Source: Patella vulgata (taxonomy: Eukaryota; Mollusca; Gastropoda; Patellidae). From it: 64,000 bases of DNA. Shown here in pieces: positions 33,661 through 44,519 of this stretch. Both the position numbers and the translations under genes were made by a program. The notes beneath the pieces were generated by a model. The model saw only the letters and a program-made list of their open reading frames with translations, was not told where the DNA came from and did not search any database. The stretch lies in the NCBI RefSeq assembly GCF_932274485.2, contig NC_065885.2:37089062-37153061 (forward strand). The letters are read 5' to 3'. Each line of letters begins with the position of its first letter. Within the stretch, counting starts at the first letter, position 1.

Positions 33661-34665
33661 AAATTTAACTCCTTTGGTTATTTTTTTTTTACAATTATTC
33701 TATAAAGATAAATCGAAGTCGTTTTTATTACACATGGCACTGACATTTAGCAATACTGTGGAAATTATATTTTTGTATGATATGGTTGTGTTGTATTTAC
33801 TAAAATACAATTTATATATTATGTATTTATAACGGTGTATTAACATGTTATTATGTTTTTGAAAGCAAATTTGTTTTTTCAGAGTTTATTCCAAATTTCT
33901 TTCCAAACCCCCCCCCCCCCCAAAAAAAATGATGTCTTTTATCCCTAGATAATTCCTGATTTTAACTCCATGCGAACCTTGGAGAGTTATGCTGATTATA
34001 GCTTTATGAATAGGGTAAATATAAATAATAGTAATTAAATATTTACAAATAGAATACATCTAAATAATGGTGACAAAATTCTATGAATGGAATAAATTTG
34101 AATTAAAGCCAGACAATTATGGATCTCATGAAATAGTACCCTTATTTATAGGAATTCTCTACCCCACTTTTCATGGAAATTTTTGTTGAAGTTTTGATTG
34201 AGAGCGTTTGGTGAATATTCGTGATTTTGAGGCGGAAAGAACAGGAAATAAATAGACATGAATTAGGATGATCGCTCAATAAATGATATCTGTCTATCGA
34301 TTCGTTGATCAGGTCTTTCGATACTTTAATCAGGATCATTGGAAAGTTAAAATATGTTATACGCATGAGGCAATATCCAGTTTAAGGAAGTTAAATATTT
34401 AAATTTTGCTACTTCGTTTTTCGTGATTAATGAATATATTAATTAGGATTATATCCACCGTTAATCCCCATGGTTGGTATCTGAAATATTATTGGTCAAG
34501 TTTTTTCTTCCTATTAATATTTACAATAGATAAATAATGAAGACATTTGATATCTCATCCTTGTCTACGATATGAAACTGTGTAGAAAAAGCCGTTAGAG
34601 CAGACGTAAAGGGTGCCAATTTTGTATTTGGTAAAGAATAATCTGTTCAAAATATCATCAAAACT

Positions 34666-35567
34666 GTGGATTTCGTAGCAAATGAAGATAGTCACTTGTC
34701 TTTGGTGGTAAGTGTTGTATTATTTCCCGGATAACAACCGAGAGGATATAAATGATGAAGTGTTCTAAGATATAATCGCCATTCTAATATGAAATTAGAA
34801 GTTAAAGAAATAATCTAAACTTATACATGTTTAAATTGCTAAATACTGAACCATCAAAAATATAAGTGCAAAGTTGTCTGCGATATCACCTCGGTGGAAG
34901 CGGACGTAAAATACAACTAACTACTACTACTAAATATAACCTTGATTTATTTGCAGGTTTTCTGTCGTTAAGGCAAGCGAAAATTAAGAACTTTCAAAAA
35001 AACCGATAATTCACTAAGATGTCGACGTCAACTTTTTCAAAACACGGAAAGTCTATCGGAAGAAAAAGACTATTTAAGTCAGGATAATGATATAACAAAT
35101 TAACGGTCATCGCCAGCATAAGATTAGTGACATGTCTAAAATCGTGTCTAGAATTTGATAATACAACGTTACTAAAGAGTTTCCAGTCCTATTTGCAGTT
35201 CATGAATTATTGTGAAAATCAAGTCCAGCAAAACACGGTTTTACAAAATGGCGATACGTTACAAAATTCAAATGAAATGAACAGACTTGTAATTATATCC
35301 CCAAATATAGAAGGTACACAAAATGGTGTCATGTTGTGCGCTGAAAATATTTCAGAAGAGAACCACGTCATGAGTCCATGGGTAACAACACAGACACCAT
35401 CTAGTGGTTTATATTGTGATGAAGTCATGGAATTAGATGAATTAGAAGGGAACCATGAAGAGGTACATTATTTATCAGGATCATTTGAAACGATCAGTTG
35501 CTATTCTGGTGATTTTGCGGGAAGTGTTGATGGGCTTCCTGAATTTTCATTACTGTATTTCTCGTAA
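34666..35567 (+). pseudogene. gene X, copy 1, broken
   Basis: Same two-exon layout as 47339-48333. Exon 1 equivalent 34666-34707: the start codon ATG has become GTG, and three bases are added before the donor. Exon 2 equivalent begins at 34957 after TTTATTTGCAG. Its fifth codon is a stop (CGT TAA), another stop (ACAAATTAA) follows near 35100, and 36 codons in the middle (the part between NRLV and IISPN) are cleanly deleted. The remaining frame from 35127 to 35567 still ends in the family's FSLLYFS-like tail. The lesions are independent, so this copy is dead. It lies in the same divergent arrangement with the damaged Fox A. Confidence 0.85.
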
Positions 35568-36113
35568 TTGTAGGGATTTTTGTTCTGTGCCTTCGAGCCT
35601 TGGAAAGTTATCTGTGATACGCAATTTGTGATATTAATATTTGTTTTATATATTCTCCGAGAGCCAAGCTTTTTACAAGATAGTATAGTGTGTAATATAA
35701 ATATTTTTTTGTTAATTTTATATGTTAAATTGTTATTTTGTGGCAAATTGTGAATATTTTAGTATTATTTTGTTTTCCTGTTGGAAAGCTATTTGTGATA
35801 CGCTAATTAGTAATTGCTTTTCTGTTCGAAAGTTATCTGTGATACGCAAATTGTGATTAGTATAATGGTTTTCTTTACACATATTATAGATTTATATACA
35901 TTTATTTGAGATACGCTATTTATTATATTAATTAATATATTTAATGTTTTTCTATAATATGTCATGAATTTAATATTAATGTATTTTATTTTTGAAAATT
36001 TATCAATTATATGCCATTTGTTATATGAATTAGAATTTGTAATATGAATTAGAATTTGTAATATGAATTAGAATTTGTAATATGAATTAGATTTCGCAGT
36101 AGATTATGAAATA
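35568..36113. other. 3' flank of broken X copy
   Basis: Repeats of GGAAAGTTATCTGTGATACGC type and four AATATGAATTAGAATTTGT units (36020-36090). Ends at the Tc1 insertion. Confidence 0.6.
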
Positions 36114-37645
36114 TACTATTCAAAAAAAGTAGGGGATATTTGATTTTTAAGTGTTATTAAAGTCACCTAATGAAACTGATGAAAGAAACAAATGACAAAA
36201 TGAAATGAAGTTCACATTCATCGATTTATTCCAAATGATCGTTAGACTAAGTAAGGCACAGACTGACCATTATAAGGGTAAAATGATACCCGGGGTCAAA
36301 CAGCAAAGTTACCACAGCATCACAACCAAGTCAGTAACGGGTAAATCCTCCTCTGTTTGCCAAACAAGCATTGATCCGACGTGGCATACTCCTAATGAGA
36401 CGTCTAAGGTCATTTTGGTCCAGATTGTCCCATTCCTGTTGCAACGCAGCAGCAAGTTCTTGGACATTGGCAGGACGTTGTTGACGTTGACGTAACCTCT
36501 GTCCAAGCATGTCCCAGACATGCTCGATGGGGGAGAGGTCGGGACTCAGTGCTGGCCAAGGTAATGTGGTGATGTTCTGTTGTTGGAGGTAACCTGTAAC
36601 GATCCTGGCCCTGTGACATCTTGCGTTATCATCCTGGAAGATGAAACGGCGGCCATGACGTCGTGCGAACGGCACAACATGGACTGCCAAGATGTTGTCC
36701 CGGTAGTACTGGCCTGTAACACGCCCTGCAACAACATGTAAAGCCGTTCTTCCAGCAACAGTGATGCCTCCCCACACCATAACAGAACCACCCCCAAATC
36801 GATCATGTCTGATGACGTTAACGTCTTGGAAGCGCTCGTTTCGACGACGCCACACCCTCCTACGTCTGTCCAAAAAATCAACAGTGAACCTTGACTCATC
36901 TGAAAACATCACATTGCTCCAGCGTCGATTATCCCAGTGTTGACGATCCCTACACCAACGACGTCTTGCCTGAATGTGATGATCTCTCAAACAAGGGATC
37001 ACGCGAGGACGTCGGGCGCGAAGGTGACCCCTATGCAGTCGATTCCGAATCGTCTGGCCACTCACTCTCACACCAGTGTCTGTTTGAAGACGAGCGCTGA
37101 TCTGATTTGCTGTGATGACACGATTTCTCAAGGCCAAGGTACGGATAAATCGATCCTGGGCTTGAGTTGTCGCCCTTGGTCGACCTGAGCGTGGTCTGTC
37201 CTGTACAGATTGTGTATCACGGTATCTGGACCATAGCCTGCTTATGACAGACTGAGAAACATTCATCGTCCGCGCCACAACCGCCTGTGTTGTGCCGATC
37301 TGTAGCATGCCAAGGGCACGTAACCTTTCATTTTGGGTAAGCCGACGCATATCAAAATTTGTTTTCTGGTCACTAAAACAATTAAACTGATGTTTCCACC
37401 CTGGAATTCAATGCCACAATGACTGTAACATTCAAAGTCAAAGTCGTGCAAATCTTGGGTTGGACCCCCATGATGATCCCAAGCATCACCTGCATTCCAT
37501 GCGGTAGCTATTGGTGCGTTTGGGCGTCACATGTAACTGGAAATGTTTCTTCTGTTAGGTTCTATAGTGACTTTTTTCGTAGTCATTTGCATATTTTAGT
37601 ATTATGCCCCCAAAATCAAATATCCCCTACTTTTTTTGAATAGTA
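36114..37645 (-). mobile_element. Tc1-like DNA transposon, copy 2, apparently complete
   Basis: 1532 bp, same 34-bp inverted ends as copy 1, flanked by TA (36112-36113 and 37646-37647). Inserted between the broken X copy and its downstream minisatellites; the matching places after X at 48333 and 62262 are empty. Confidence 0.95.
36331..37350 (-). CDS. Tc1-family transposase (DD34E), 339 aa, copy 2
   Basis: Same length and motifs as the transposase at 25420-26439, with D151, D241 and E276 all present and no interruption. The one protein difference I see is R at position 247 (CHRARI) where copy 1 has W. Both forms keep the catalytic residues; many relatives have a polar or basic residue just after the PH or CH pair, so R may be the less damaged state (inference). 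Confidence 0.95.
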   Translation of the reverse strand: MRRLTQNERLRALGMLQIGTTQAVVARTMNVSQSVISRLWSRYRDTQSVQDRPRSGRPRATTQAQDRFIRTLALRNRVITANQISARLQTDTGVRVSGQTIRNRLHRGHLRARRPRVIPCLRDHHIQARRRWCRDRQHWDNRRWSNVMFSDESRFTVDFLDRRRRVWRRRNERFQDVNVIRHDRFGGGSVMVWGGITVAGRTALHVVAGRVTGQYYRDNILAVHVVPFARRHGRRFIFQDDNARCHRARIVTGYLQQQNITTLPWPALSPDLSPIEHVWDMLGQRLRQRQQRPANVQELAAALQQEWDNLDQNDLRRLIRSMPRRINACLANRGGFTRY

Positions 37646-37694
37646 TATATCACACAAAGGATATCTACTGTAGAATGTATTATTGGGTGATAAT

Positions 37695-37770
37695 TTTTGA
37701 TATACATGAATTTAAGAATAATAAACTATTTATACCGTAATTATCAAAATCTCTCTTATTTAGATCTGGT
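37695..37770 (+). repeat. single relic unit of the 51-bp repeat
   Basis: ATGAATTTAAGAATAATAAA, CTATTTATACCGTAATTATC is one unit of the array that has about seven units at 48672 and 62652, at the equivalent place after X. Confidence 0.7.
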
Positions 37771-37799
37771 TTTTAAGTCCACTTCTTTACCAATTTAAG

Positions 37800-38140
37800 T
37801 TACCAATGTATTAGCTGAGATTGACTGGCAATGTACTAGCTGAGAATAGTTAGCAATATTAGCCATGCTCTTATTAAGAATGGTTGGCGGTAATACCCTT
37901 GAACTAGCCGAGAATGGTTTGTAACATTACACTTGTATTTGGTAGGAATACCCATGAACTAGCAGAGAATGGTTGTGGCATTACACATGTATTAGCTGAG
38001 ATTGACTGGCAATATTACCCTTGTACTAGCTGAGAATAGTTGACAGTATTACCCATATACTTGCTGAGAATAGTTGGCAGTATTACCCATGTATAAGAAG
38101 TGAATGATTGGCAGTATTACCCATGTACCCATGTACTAGA
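37800..38140. repeat. 34-bp minisatellite, about ten diverged units
   Basis: Units such as TACTAGCTGAGAATAGTTG, ACAGTATTACCCATATAC. Counterpart of 49318 and 63318. Confidence 0.85.
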
Positions 38141-38619
38141 CTGACTGGAAAAAAATGGAAACATCCATAGTATGCTGTAGCTATGCACATTTTACGCATC
38201 ATATCCAAAATTTAAATAATTTCACAAAAAAATTAAAAAAAATGTGGGTTATTGAAATTTTGATAAACACGCCTTACGACATCATATGTTTGGGTGTTAG
38301 AGAAAAACAAAGTAGAAAAACCTAAAATAAATTTCTTAGGACCAATCAACAACTCTGTTGCCAAACTGGCCCAAACTTGCTATTGCCCCATACGTATTTA
38401 ATGACTATTCACCCGGTATAAAATAATATCTGTCTTAATTATATTTATTCGGCTCATAAAGCCTTAAAATTGCATTTTGAAAGATTTAGATAAATGACTG
38501 GTCGTTCTTGAAAATTTTAAAATAATATATTAAATATATTTTAGTCAAATTACTTTATTTTGACCGAAGTTTTCAATGTTTGAAACTTTATCGTAGCAAC
38601 GGTACTTGACAATAAATTT
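38141..38619. other. array spacer
   Basis: Matches 50390-50790 (CACATTTTACGCATCATATC, ACCTAAAATAAATTTCTTAG, GGTATAAAATAATATCTGTC). No gene. Confidence 0.55.
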
Positions 38620-38925
38620 ATTCTATTCATAAAGCTTTATTCGTCATAATTTAGCTTTATTCTATTAATCATCATAATTAATTTAGATTTATTCTATCTA
38701 TTCATAAATCTTTAATCGTCATAATCTAGATTTATTCTATTCGTACAACTTTATTCATTGTAAATAAGATTTATTCTATTCATAAAACTGTATTCGTTAA
38801 AATTTAGATCTATTCATTTCAGCAAGCTTTAATCATCATAAATTAGATTTATTCTATTCATAAAACTTTAATCATTATAATTTAGATTTATTCTATTCAT
38901 AAAGCTTTAATCATGATAATTTGGC
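38620..38925. repeat. 39-bp AT-rich tandem array
   Basis: About eight units of GATTTATTCTATTCATAAAG plus CTTTAATCATCATAATTTA, with truncated versions. Counterpart at 50880-51215. Confidence 0.8.
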
Positions 38926-39326
38926 TCACGTGGGGTAAAACGATTGGGAACAAAATTGGTGTTGGGCTAAAAGAAAGAAACGTGAAATCAACTTAGAAGA
39001 TCTTAATACTTATATTGTGTAATAATATATGTATTAATTTTATTTAAGAAAATATTACACACATATATTATACACAATTAAAATAACCATCAGTGTCGCT
39101 ATTATATTCATTAATAAGTTTGCTTAGTAATTGAAATGTCAGTGTCATGTGTAATAAAACCGATATGGATTAATCTAGGTATGTAAAAACATCATTTGAT
39201 GTGTTTTGCACAACTACTGTAAATAATCAACATTAATCTGTATGTAATAACTATATATATATTTAAACATCAGTAATTGTAGTATAATTACAAACACATC
39301 TGAGTTTCTTGTGGAAAGTACTTTAA

Positions 39327-39673
39327 AGGGACAATAACACTCTTGCTGGCTTGACAGCTCCAGAAAATAAAAAATAGCCTTATTCTAAGTACTAGATGTG
39401 TTAGTGTCCTACCTGTTGCGTAAATTATCCATTAAATCCTATTTTACTTATCCAGAGGGTTCAAAAATATTTTTAAAACCAAGTCACATTTGAAACGCTT
39501 TACGTCAGGCTTTTCAAATCATTTAGTTGAATTTTTCCAATTTTTTAAATTAGGTGTGTTAAGATGAATTTGTATCATCAATTAATTGGAATATTATAGA
39601 ATAGTACAATTTGTTGACCAGAATAAAGATTGGGACATATTATTCAGTTACAACAAGAGTGGTATTGAGCCTG
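39327..39673. mobile_element. 347-bp Harbinger-like MITE with TAA target duplication
   Basis: Inverted ends CAATAACACTCTTGCTGGC and ACAACAAGAGTGGTATTG. Flanked by TAA (39324-39326 and 39674-39676). The empty site is visible in the paralogous spacer at about 51745 (GTACTTTAACAACTAACTAA), so the insertion boundaries are well supported. Three-base TNA duplications are typical of PIF/Harbinger. Noncoding. Confidence 0.85.
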
Positions 39674-39879
39674 TAACAACTAACTAATTTCATTTTTACA
39701 ATATTTTATGCCAAATACTTGTTACTATCATATCACAAGCCACCTAATAAATGGTTGGCTCACAAAATATAACGATAAGTTTGTCACCGCCGCCATTTCT
39801 TTTAGGCTACATAGGGGGTAATTAAGCTAAAACAAAACCAAAAGATACAAATAAAAAATAATTAATCATGAACAGATCT

Positions 39880-40105
39880 CAGAAACATGTTAGATTAGAG
39901 GAACCGACATACTATTGACCCAGGGGTTGGGTTTAGTTGGAAATAAGAGGCGACGATAGACCACTTGCTGATAGATAATGAATATCCCCTCTAAATAAAA
40001 ACAAAAGACACAAATAAATGATAATTTATAATGAACAGATCTCAGGAGTAGGTTTGATTGGACCAATCGACAGAATATCCCCTCTCTATGGAGGTGTGTT
40101 ATGGA
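39880..40105. promoter_or_regulatory. repeated upstream block, inverted, before Fox B
   Basis: Two adjacent versions of the block described at 33200-33660, read on the minus strand (GTTGGAAATAAGAGGCGACG near 39938; GAACAGATCTCAGGAGTAGG). GGCGCC is changed to GGCGAC here. Confidence 0.45.
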
Positions 40106-40873
40106 CCTACATTTATCTAGATAGTTGGGAATTATTTTAATGCCAATGGAATCATTACATAAAAGTTGCATCAAAGTTTATATTTATTTACATTTATCGA
40201 GAAAAATCATGCAACAATTTTCCTAACTCAGCTTCTGTAATTCATGAAAATATTGAAATTGAAATTTCAAAATACATTCAGCAGTTTGAATTTCATAAAG
40301 AAAACAATTAGCTGCAAAGCTGTATAGAGAACATTGTAAAACTGTAATGATGTCAACATTAACAAAATGGGGTTATCAATTACAGCAAATTACATGTTTT
40401 ACCAGATTGATTTTAACAAAAATTACATATCAAACAACAACAGTACAATTATATATATAAGCAACATTTAATGAGATTTAAGTAACTGTGATAAACTGGT
40501 ACAATCTGTGCTCAATATACACGTAACACAACAACGAAAAGACCACCCAATACACATTTATATATATATATAATGCAACTATGTTTCATTTTCTTGTTTT
40601 ATCTTTTGGTGAAGCAAGGGCTTTGGTGGTTGTAGTTATAGAAAGAAATTATCTTTTTTAATTAATCAAATGGCATTACGCTAATTAGTGCTATATCAAT
40701 CTATAACAGTTAATTAAAGGATTAACGGTTTACAGAAATTTGACATTAAACGCGGTATAAACTAGAGTAACTGTAATAAGATTGATATAAAGAAATAGCA
40801 GTGATTATTGTATTGCTGACTATGAGTATGATAGGATTACAGTATGTTAATATATACCACTTGTATGCTATAG
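40106..40873. other. upstream region of Fox B
   Basis: Same order as the reverse of 32345-33190, including GGTTTACAGAAATTTGACAT near 40728 and CTGTAATAAGATTGATATAA near 40772. A frame of 94 codons at 39890-40174 (minus) crosses the block and parallels those at 33110, 45295 and 52041. Confidence 0.55.
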
Positions 40874-40882
40874 TATATAAAA
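40874..40882 (+). promoter_or_regulatory. TATA box of Fox B
   Basis: TATATAAAA, 62 bases before the first ATG, followed by CATGTAGATAGTCAGTATAG; TCAGT is initiator-like. Confidence 0.65.
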
Positions 40883-40943
40883 CATGTAGATAGTCAGTAT
40901 AGCATTAACTCTTCTGAAACACACTTCTACAATCTAACCAAAT

Positions 40944-42095
40944 ATGATGTCTACACATGCTCTAGCTGCACGTTTACTAAATAACTGGTTAATCAAGAAT
41001 CCTATAGACAGAAGCAATACAGGAAGTTATGATATTGATGAGAATTTGACTGGTTTGAGATGCCTAAACGTTGGTCAAATCAACAAGAATAAACCCACGT
41101 CACCGCCAAGTCAAAATTTACCAGTACCCGAGATCGTTTACCAGGCACCAGTGATGAAGACAGACAGTTCTACAGACTATAGATATTATAAAAACAATGG
41201 TTTCAATAAACCACCGTATTCATACGCCACCCTCATCTCTATGGCAATCAACGAAACAAAGGAGAAGAAAATTAATTTATCTTCAATTTACAAGTGGATC
41301 ACTGAAAATTTTCCTTACTACAAAATGTCTGATTCTCACTGGAAAAATTCAGTTCGACACAATCTATCTTTAAACAAACGTTTTGAGAAGATCTCTCGAC
41401 GACCTAATGAATCTGGTAAAGGTGGATATTGGAGAATAAAACCAGAAATGGAAGATATTCTACAAACTGATATCACAAAGAAACGTAGAGCAAGTGAAGA
41501 TTTCTGCTTTCCTCCATCAGCTAAACGAACTAAGATAAAAGAAGACACATTGGCAGTATCAAATTATAATTTAGTTGAAGAGAACAGATCTGACAGTCAT
41601 TCATCTTTTATCACTCCAACAGAACAACCAGAACTGGCTTATAAAACTGGTTTTGATTGGTCGGCAGTCCTACAGCAAGACATAGAAATAAATGGTGTAA
41701 AAATTAAAACTGAAAATATTTTAAATGATGATAGTTACGGTAAATTCATTACTCCGGAAGTTTCCGGCGATGAATCGGATGACGTCATGTCTTCACTTGA
41801 ATCAAGTAGTGACGTTAATTCTGATGATATGACTTGTTTTGATGATCTGCTTGTTTTTAATTTTACTGATGAATCTACGAATATTGTCAATGATGAATCA
41901 AAAGATTCTTTAGATTTATCTTTAATATCAGATGGAAGTGGTGATCATGATTGGTGGCAGAAAGACTTTGATAAAAACTTTAATAAAAACCATGGACTAA
42001 ATACATCAAACTATTCTACATTTCTAGATAATGATTGTAATGAAATATGTATTCCACCATTAGATATAGATATATTTAACATGTTTAATATTTAA
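40944..42095 (+). CDS. foxj1-like: FoxJ1-like forkhead paralog B
   Basis: Intronless, 383 residues. Forkhead winged-helix at about 88-175: [29 protein letters not shown], then recognition helix [19 protein letters not shown], then the wing [13 protein letters not shown]. Followed by basic KKRR and KRTKIK (likely nuclear localisation) and a long Asp/Ser-rich tail containing [12 protein letters not shown] and ending [10 protein letters not shown], which looks like an acidic activation region. GKGGYWRI, the YATLISMAI start and the [17 protein letters not shown] lead-in (compare human DYATNPHVKPPYSY) favour FoxJ1; the helix-3 wording [13 protein letters not shown] is also seen in FoxN. FoxJ1 drives motile-cilia genes. 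Unlike its paralogs it has lost the WLQ motif (LTGLRCLNV for LTGLRWLQSLNV, nine bases out). Convergent with Fox C, 1.2 kb away. Start MM: either ATG. Confidence 0.92.
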   Translation: MMSTHALAARLLNNWLIKNPIDRSNTGSYDIDENLTGLRCLNVGQINKNKPTSPPSQNLPVPEIVYQAPVMKTDSSTDYRYYKNNGFNKPPYSYATLISMAINETKEKKINLSSIYKWITENFPYYKMSDSHWKNSVRHNLSLNKRFEKISRRPNESGKGGYWRIKPEMEDILQTDITKKRRASEDFCFPPSAKRTKIKEDTLAVSNYNLVEENRSDSHSSFITPTEQPELAYKTGFDWSAVLQQDIEINGVKIKTENILNDDSYGKFITPEVSGDESDDVMSSLESSSDVNSDDMTCFDDLLVFNFTDESTNIVNDESKDSLDLSLISDGSGDHDWWQKDFDKNFNKNHGLNTSNYSTFLDNDCNEICIPPLDIDIFNMFNI

Positions 42096-42284
42096 TCATG
42101 TATGAATGTGATATATTATAGTGCTTAGTAGCTGTCTGTATCTTAGAACAATTGTAATATTATCGTAAAACTATTTTTAAAATAATTTATACTTTAACCC
42201 TGTGTTTAGATTGAAATAATTATGCTCTATAAATCTTATAAAAGTAAAATATTTGTTGGTGTTTTTTTTTTAAATTTTGCAATA

Positions 42285-42480
42285 TCTATGACTTTTTGCT
42301 AAGGGTATACCTGACCGACAGCCAACTAATGCCATTGTTAAACACCCAACACCTTCGTTAAATATAACGGCCAGTTAATGATATGCAAAAGTTAAAGTGG
42401 GTTTCCAGCAACAGACTTTCTCTCCGTTAAAAGTTAACGGAGCTTTGAACAATCGGTCCCTGGTCTTTCGTCCGGTAAGG
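42285..42480. repeat. dispersed repeat shared with 54770-54955
   Basis: TGACTTTTTGCTAAGGGTAT, CCAACTAATGCCATTGTTAA, TCTCTCCGTTAAAAGTTAAC and CGGTCCCTGGTCTTT occur in the same order in both. Placed at the same site 3' of Fox B and Fox D, so it predates their duplication. Confidence 0.65.
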
Positions 42481-42489
42481 GACGCAAAA

Positions 42490-42655
42490 TATATATATAT
42501 ATATCCAGAAATATTAGTACAACCGTAAAGCTGCACTACTTTGTTTCACGGTAAACGATGAAAAGATATATATATATATATATCCAGAAATATTAGTACA
42601 ACCGTAAAGCTGCACTACTTTGTTTCACGGTAAACGATGAAAGGATAAAAGGTAT
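42490..42655. repeat. tandem duplication of about 83 bp with AT-run
   Basis: Two direct copies: an (AT)n run, CCAGAAATATTAGTACAACC, GTAAAGCTGCACTACTTTGT, TTCACGGTAAACGATGAAA. Nearly identical, so recent. Confidence 0.85.
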
Positions 42656-43261
42656 GCCGACAAAAAACTGATTTCAACACTGGTTTAATAACATTTTAAC
42701 ATTTTAAAGTACTTTTCGTCCGTCTTGGGACTATTCATAAATAATGTCATTGTATAGAGATGGACAGTATAGTATATTTATACATATTTACATAGTAACA
42801 CTGTGGTTTTAATTGGCTATAGTTACCATTGTCTACGGTTACATAGTATATCGTTTACTTATAGATTATATATATATATATATATATATTGACAAAGATG
42901 CATAGGGTAGGGGTTTTTATCAGTGTGTGTGGGCTGGAGACCCCGGAGAAAACCCACACCTCCCTATAAATATTCCATTGAAATTGGCATAGTTATTAAT
43001 TCATCGGTAAAAATTAATTCATCGGTGAAACGGGAGCCGCGGTAGCCAAGTGAACAAGTCTTCTCTCGATATTGCAAAATTAAAAAAAAACGCAAACAAA
43101 TATTTTACTTTTATAAGATTTATAGAGCATAATTATTATTTCAATCTAAACACAGGGTTAAAGAATAAATTAATTTTAAAATAGTTTTACAATAATATTT
43201 ATAATTGTTCTAAGATACAGAACAACTATTTAGCACTATAACATATCACATTCATACATGA

Positions 43262-44449
43262 TTAAATATTAAACATGTTAAATATATCTATATCATTATC
43301 AACAATATCTAATGGTGGAATACATATTTCATTATAATCATTATCTAGAAATGTAGAATAGTTTGATGTATTTAGTCCATGGTTTTTATTAAAGTTTTTA
43401 TCAAAGTCTTTCTGCCACCAATCATGATCACCACTTCCATCTGATATTAAAGATAAATCTAAAGAATCCCTTGATTCATCATTGACAATATTCGTAGATT
43501 CATCAGTAAAATTAAAAACAAGCAGATCATCAAAACACGTCATATCATCAGAATTAACGTCACAACTTGAAACAGGTGAAGACATTGTATAACTATTAAG
43601 GTCATCAGCTTCATCACCGGAAACTTCCGGAGTAATGAATTTACCGTAAATATCATCATTTAAAATATTTTCAGTTTTAATTTTTACACCATTTATTTCT
43701 ATGTCTTGCTGTAGGACTGACGACCATTTAAAACCAGTTTTACAAATCAGTTCTGGTTGTTCTGTTGATGTATTGAAAGATGAATGGCTGTCAGATCTGT
43801 TCTCTTCAACTAAATTATAATTTGAAACTGCCAATGTCTCTTCTTTTATCTTAGTTCGTTTAGCTGATGGAGAAAAGCAGAAATCTTCACTTGCTATACG
43901 TTTCTTTGTGATATCAATTTGTACAATGTCTTCCATTTCTGGTTTTATTCTCCAATATCCACCTTTACCAGATTCATTAGGTCGTCGAGAGATCTTCTCA
44001 AAACGTTTGTTTAAAGATAGATTGTGTCGAACTGAATTTTTCCAGTGAGAGTCAGACATTTTGTAGTAAGGAAAATTTTCAGTGATCCACTTGTAAATTG
44101 AAGATAAATTAATTTTCTTCTCCTTTGTTTCGTTGATTGCCATAGAGATGAGGGTGGCGTATGAATACGGTGGTTTATTGAAACCATTGTTTTTATAATA
44201 TCTATAGTCTGTAGAACTGTCTGTCTTCATCACTGGTGCCTGGTAAACGATCTCGGGTACTGGTAAATTTTGACTTGGCGGTGACGTGGGTATATTCTTG
44301 TTGATTTGATCAACGTTTAGGCTTTGTAACCATCTCAAACTAGTCAAATTCTCATCAATATCATAACTTCCTGTATTGTTTTTGTCTATAGGATTCTTGA
44401 TTAACCAGTTGTTTAGTAAACGTGCAGCTAGAACATGGGTGGACGTCAT
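43262..44449 (-). CDS. foxj1-like: FoxJ1-like forkhead paralog C
   Basis: Intronless, 395 residues, complete. LTSLRWLQSLNV at 35-46 is the closest of the five to the FoxJ1 form (LTSLQWLQ). Forkhead about 91-178 with full helix 3 ([15 protein letters not shown]) and wing ([11 protein letters not shown]). Differences from paralogs: VQIDITKKRIASED, so the KKRR basic cluster is reduced to [18 protein letters not shown]; an added DLNSYT in the acidic tail; and an end [12 protein letters not shown] preceded by an extra IV. Divergent with X at 47339, whose start is 2.9 kb away; convergent with Fox B. Predicted nuclear transcription factor; divergence lies mostly outside the forkhead. Confidence 0.92.
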   Translation of the reverse strand: MTSTHVLAARLLNNWLIKNPIDKNNTGSYDIDENLTSLRWLQSLNVDQINKNIPTSPPSQNLPVPEIVYQAPVMKTDSSTDYRYYKNNGFNKPPYSYATLISMAINETKEKKINLSSIYKWITENFPYYKMSDSHWKNSVRHNLSLNKRFEKISRRPNESGKGGYWRIKPEMEDIVQIDITKKRIASEDFCFSPSAKRTKIKEETLAVSNYNLVEENRSDSHSSFNTSTEQPELICKTGFKWSSVLQQDIEINGVKIKTENILNDDIYGKFITPEVSGDEADDLNSYTMSSPVSSCDVNSDDMTCFDDLLVFNFTDESTNIVNDESRDSLDLSLISDGSGDHDWWQKDFDKNFNKNHGLNTSNYSTFLDNDYNEICIPPLDIVDNDIDIFNMFNI

Positions 44450-44511
44450 ATTTGGTTAGAGTGTAGAAGTGTATTGTAGAATAGTTAATGCTGTACTGAC
44501 TATCTTCCTGT

Positions 44512-44519
44512 TTTATATA
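44512..44519 (-). promoter_or_regulatory. TATA box of Fox C
   Basis: TATATAAA on the minus strand, 63 bases before the ATG, followed by ACAGGAAGATAGTCAGTACAG. Confidence 0.65.

Larger units (their letters stand above)
32272..34665. other. divergent spacer between Fox A and the broken X copy
   Basis: Counterpart of 44450-47338 and 58255-61267. Holds the Fox core promoter, the pyrimidine-rich strip near 32580, the repeated upstream block (33200-33660) and a C run at 33910. A frame of about 80 codons at 33110-33352 runs through the block. Confidence 0.6.
42096..43261. other. convergent spacer between Fox B and Fox C
   Basis: Fox 3' flanks at both sides (42096-42290 and about 43060-43261), between them an inserted stretch with a repeat shared with 54770-54955, a tandem duplication, an AT dinucleotide run near 42870 and a SINE-head-like GAGCCGCGGTAGCCAAGTG at 43031. 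Confidence 0.6.

Noticed and set aside
36205-36495. Plus-strand frames inside both Tc1 elements
   Set aside because: They are antisense shadows of the transposase and are identical in both copies for that reason.
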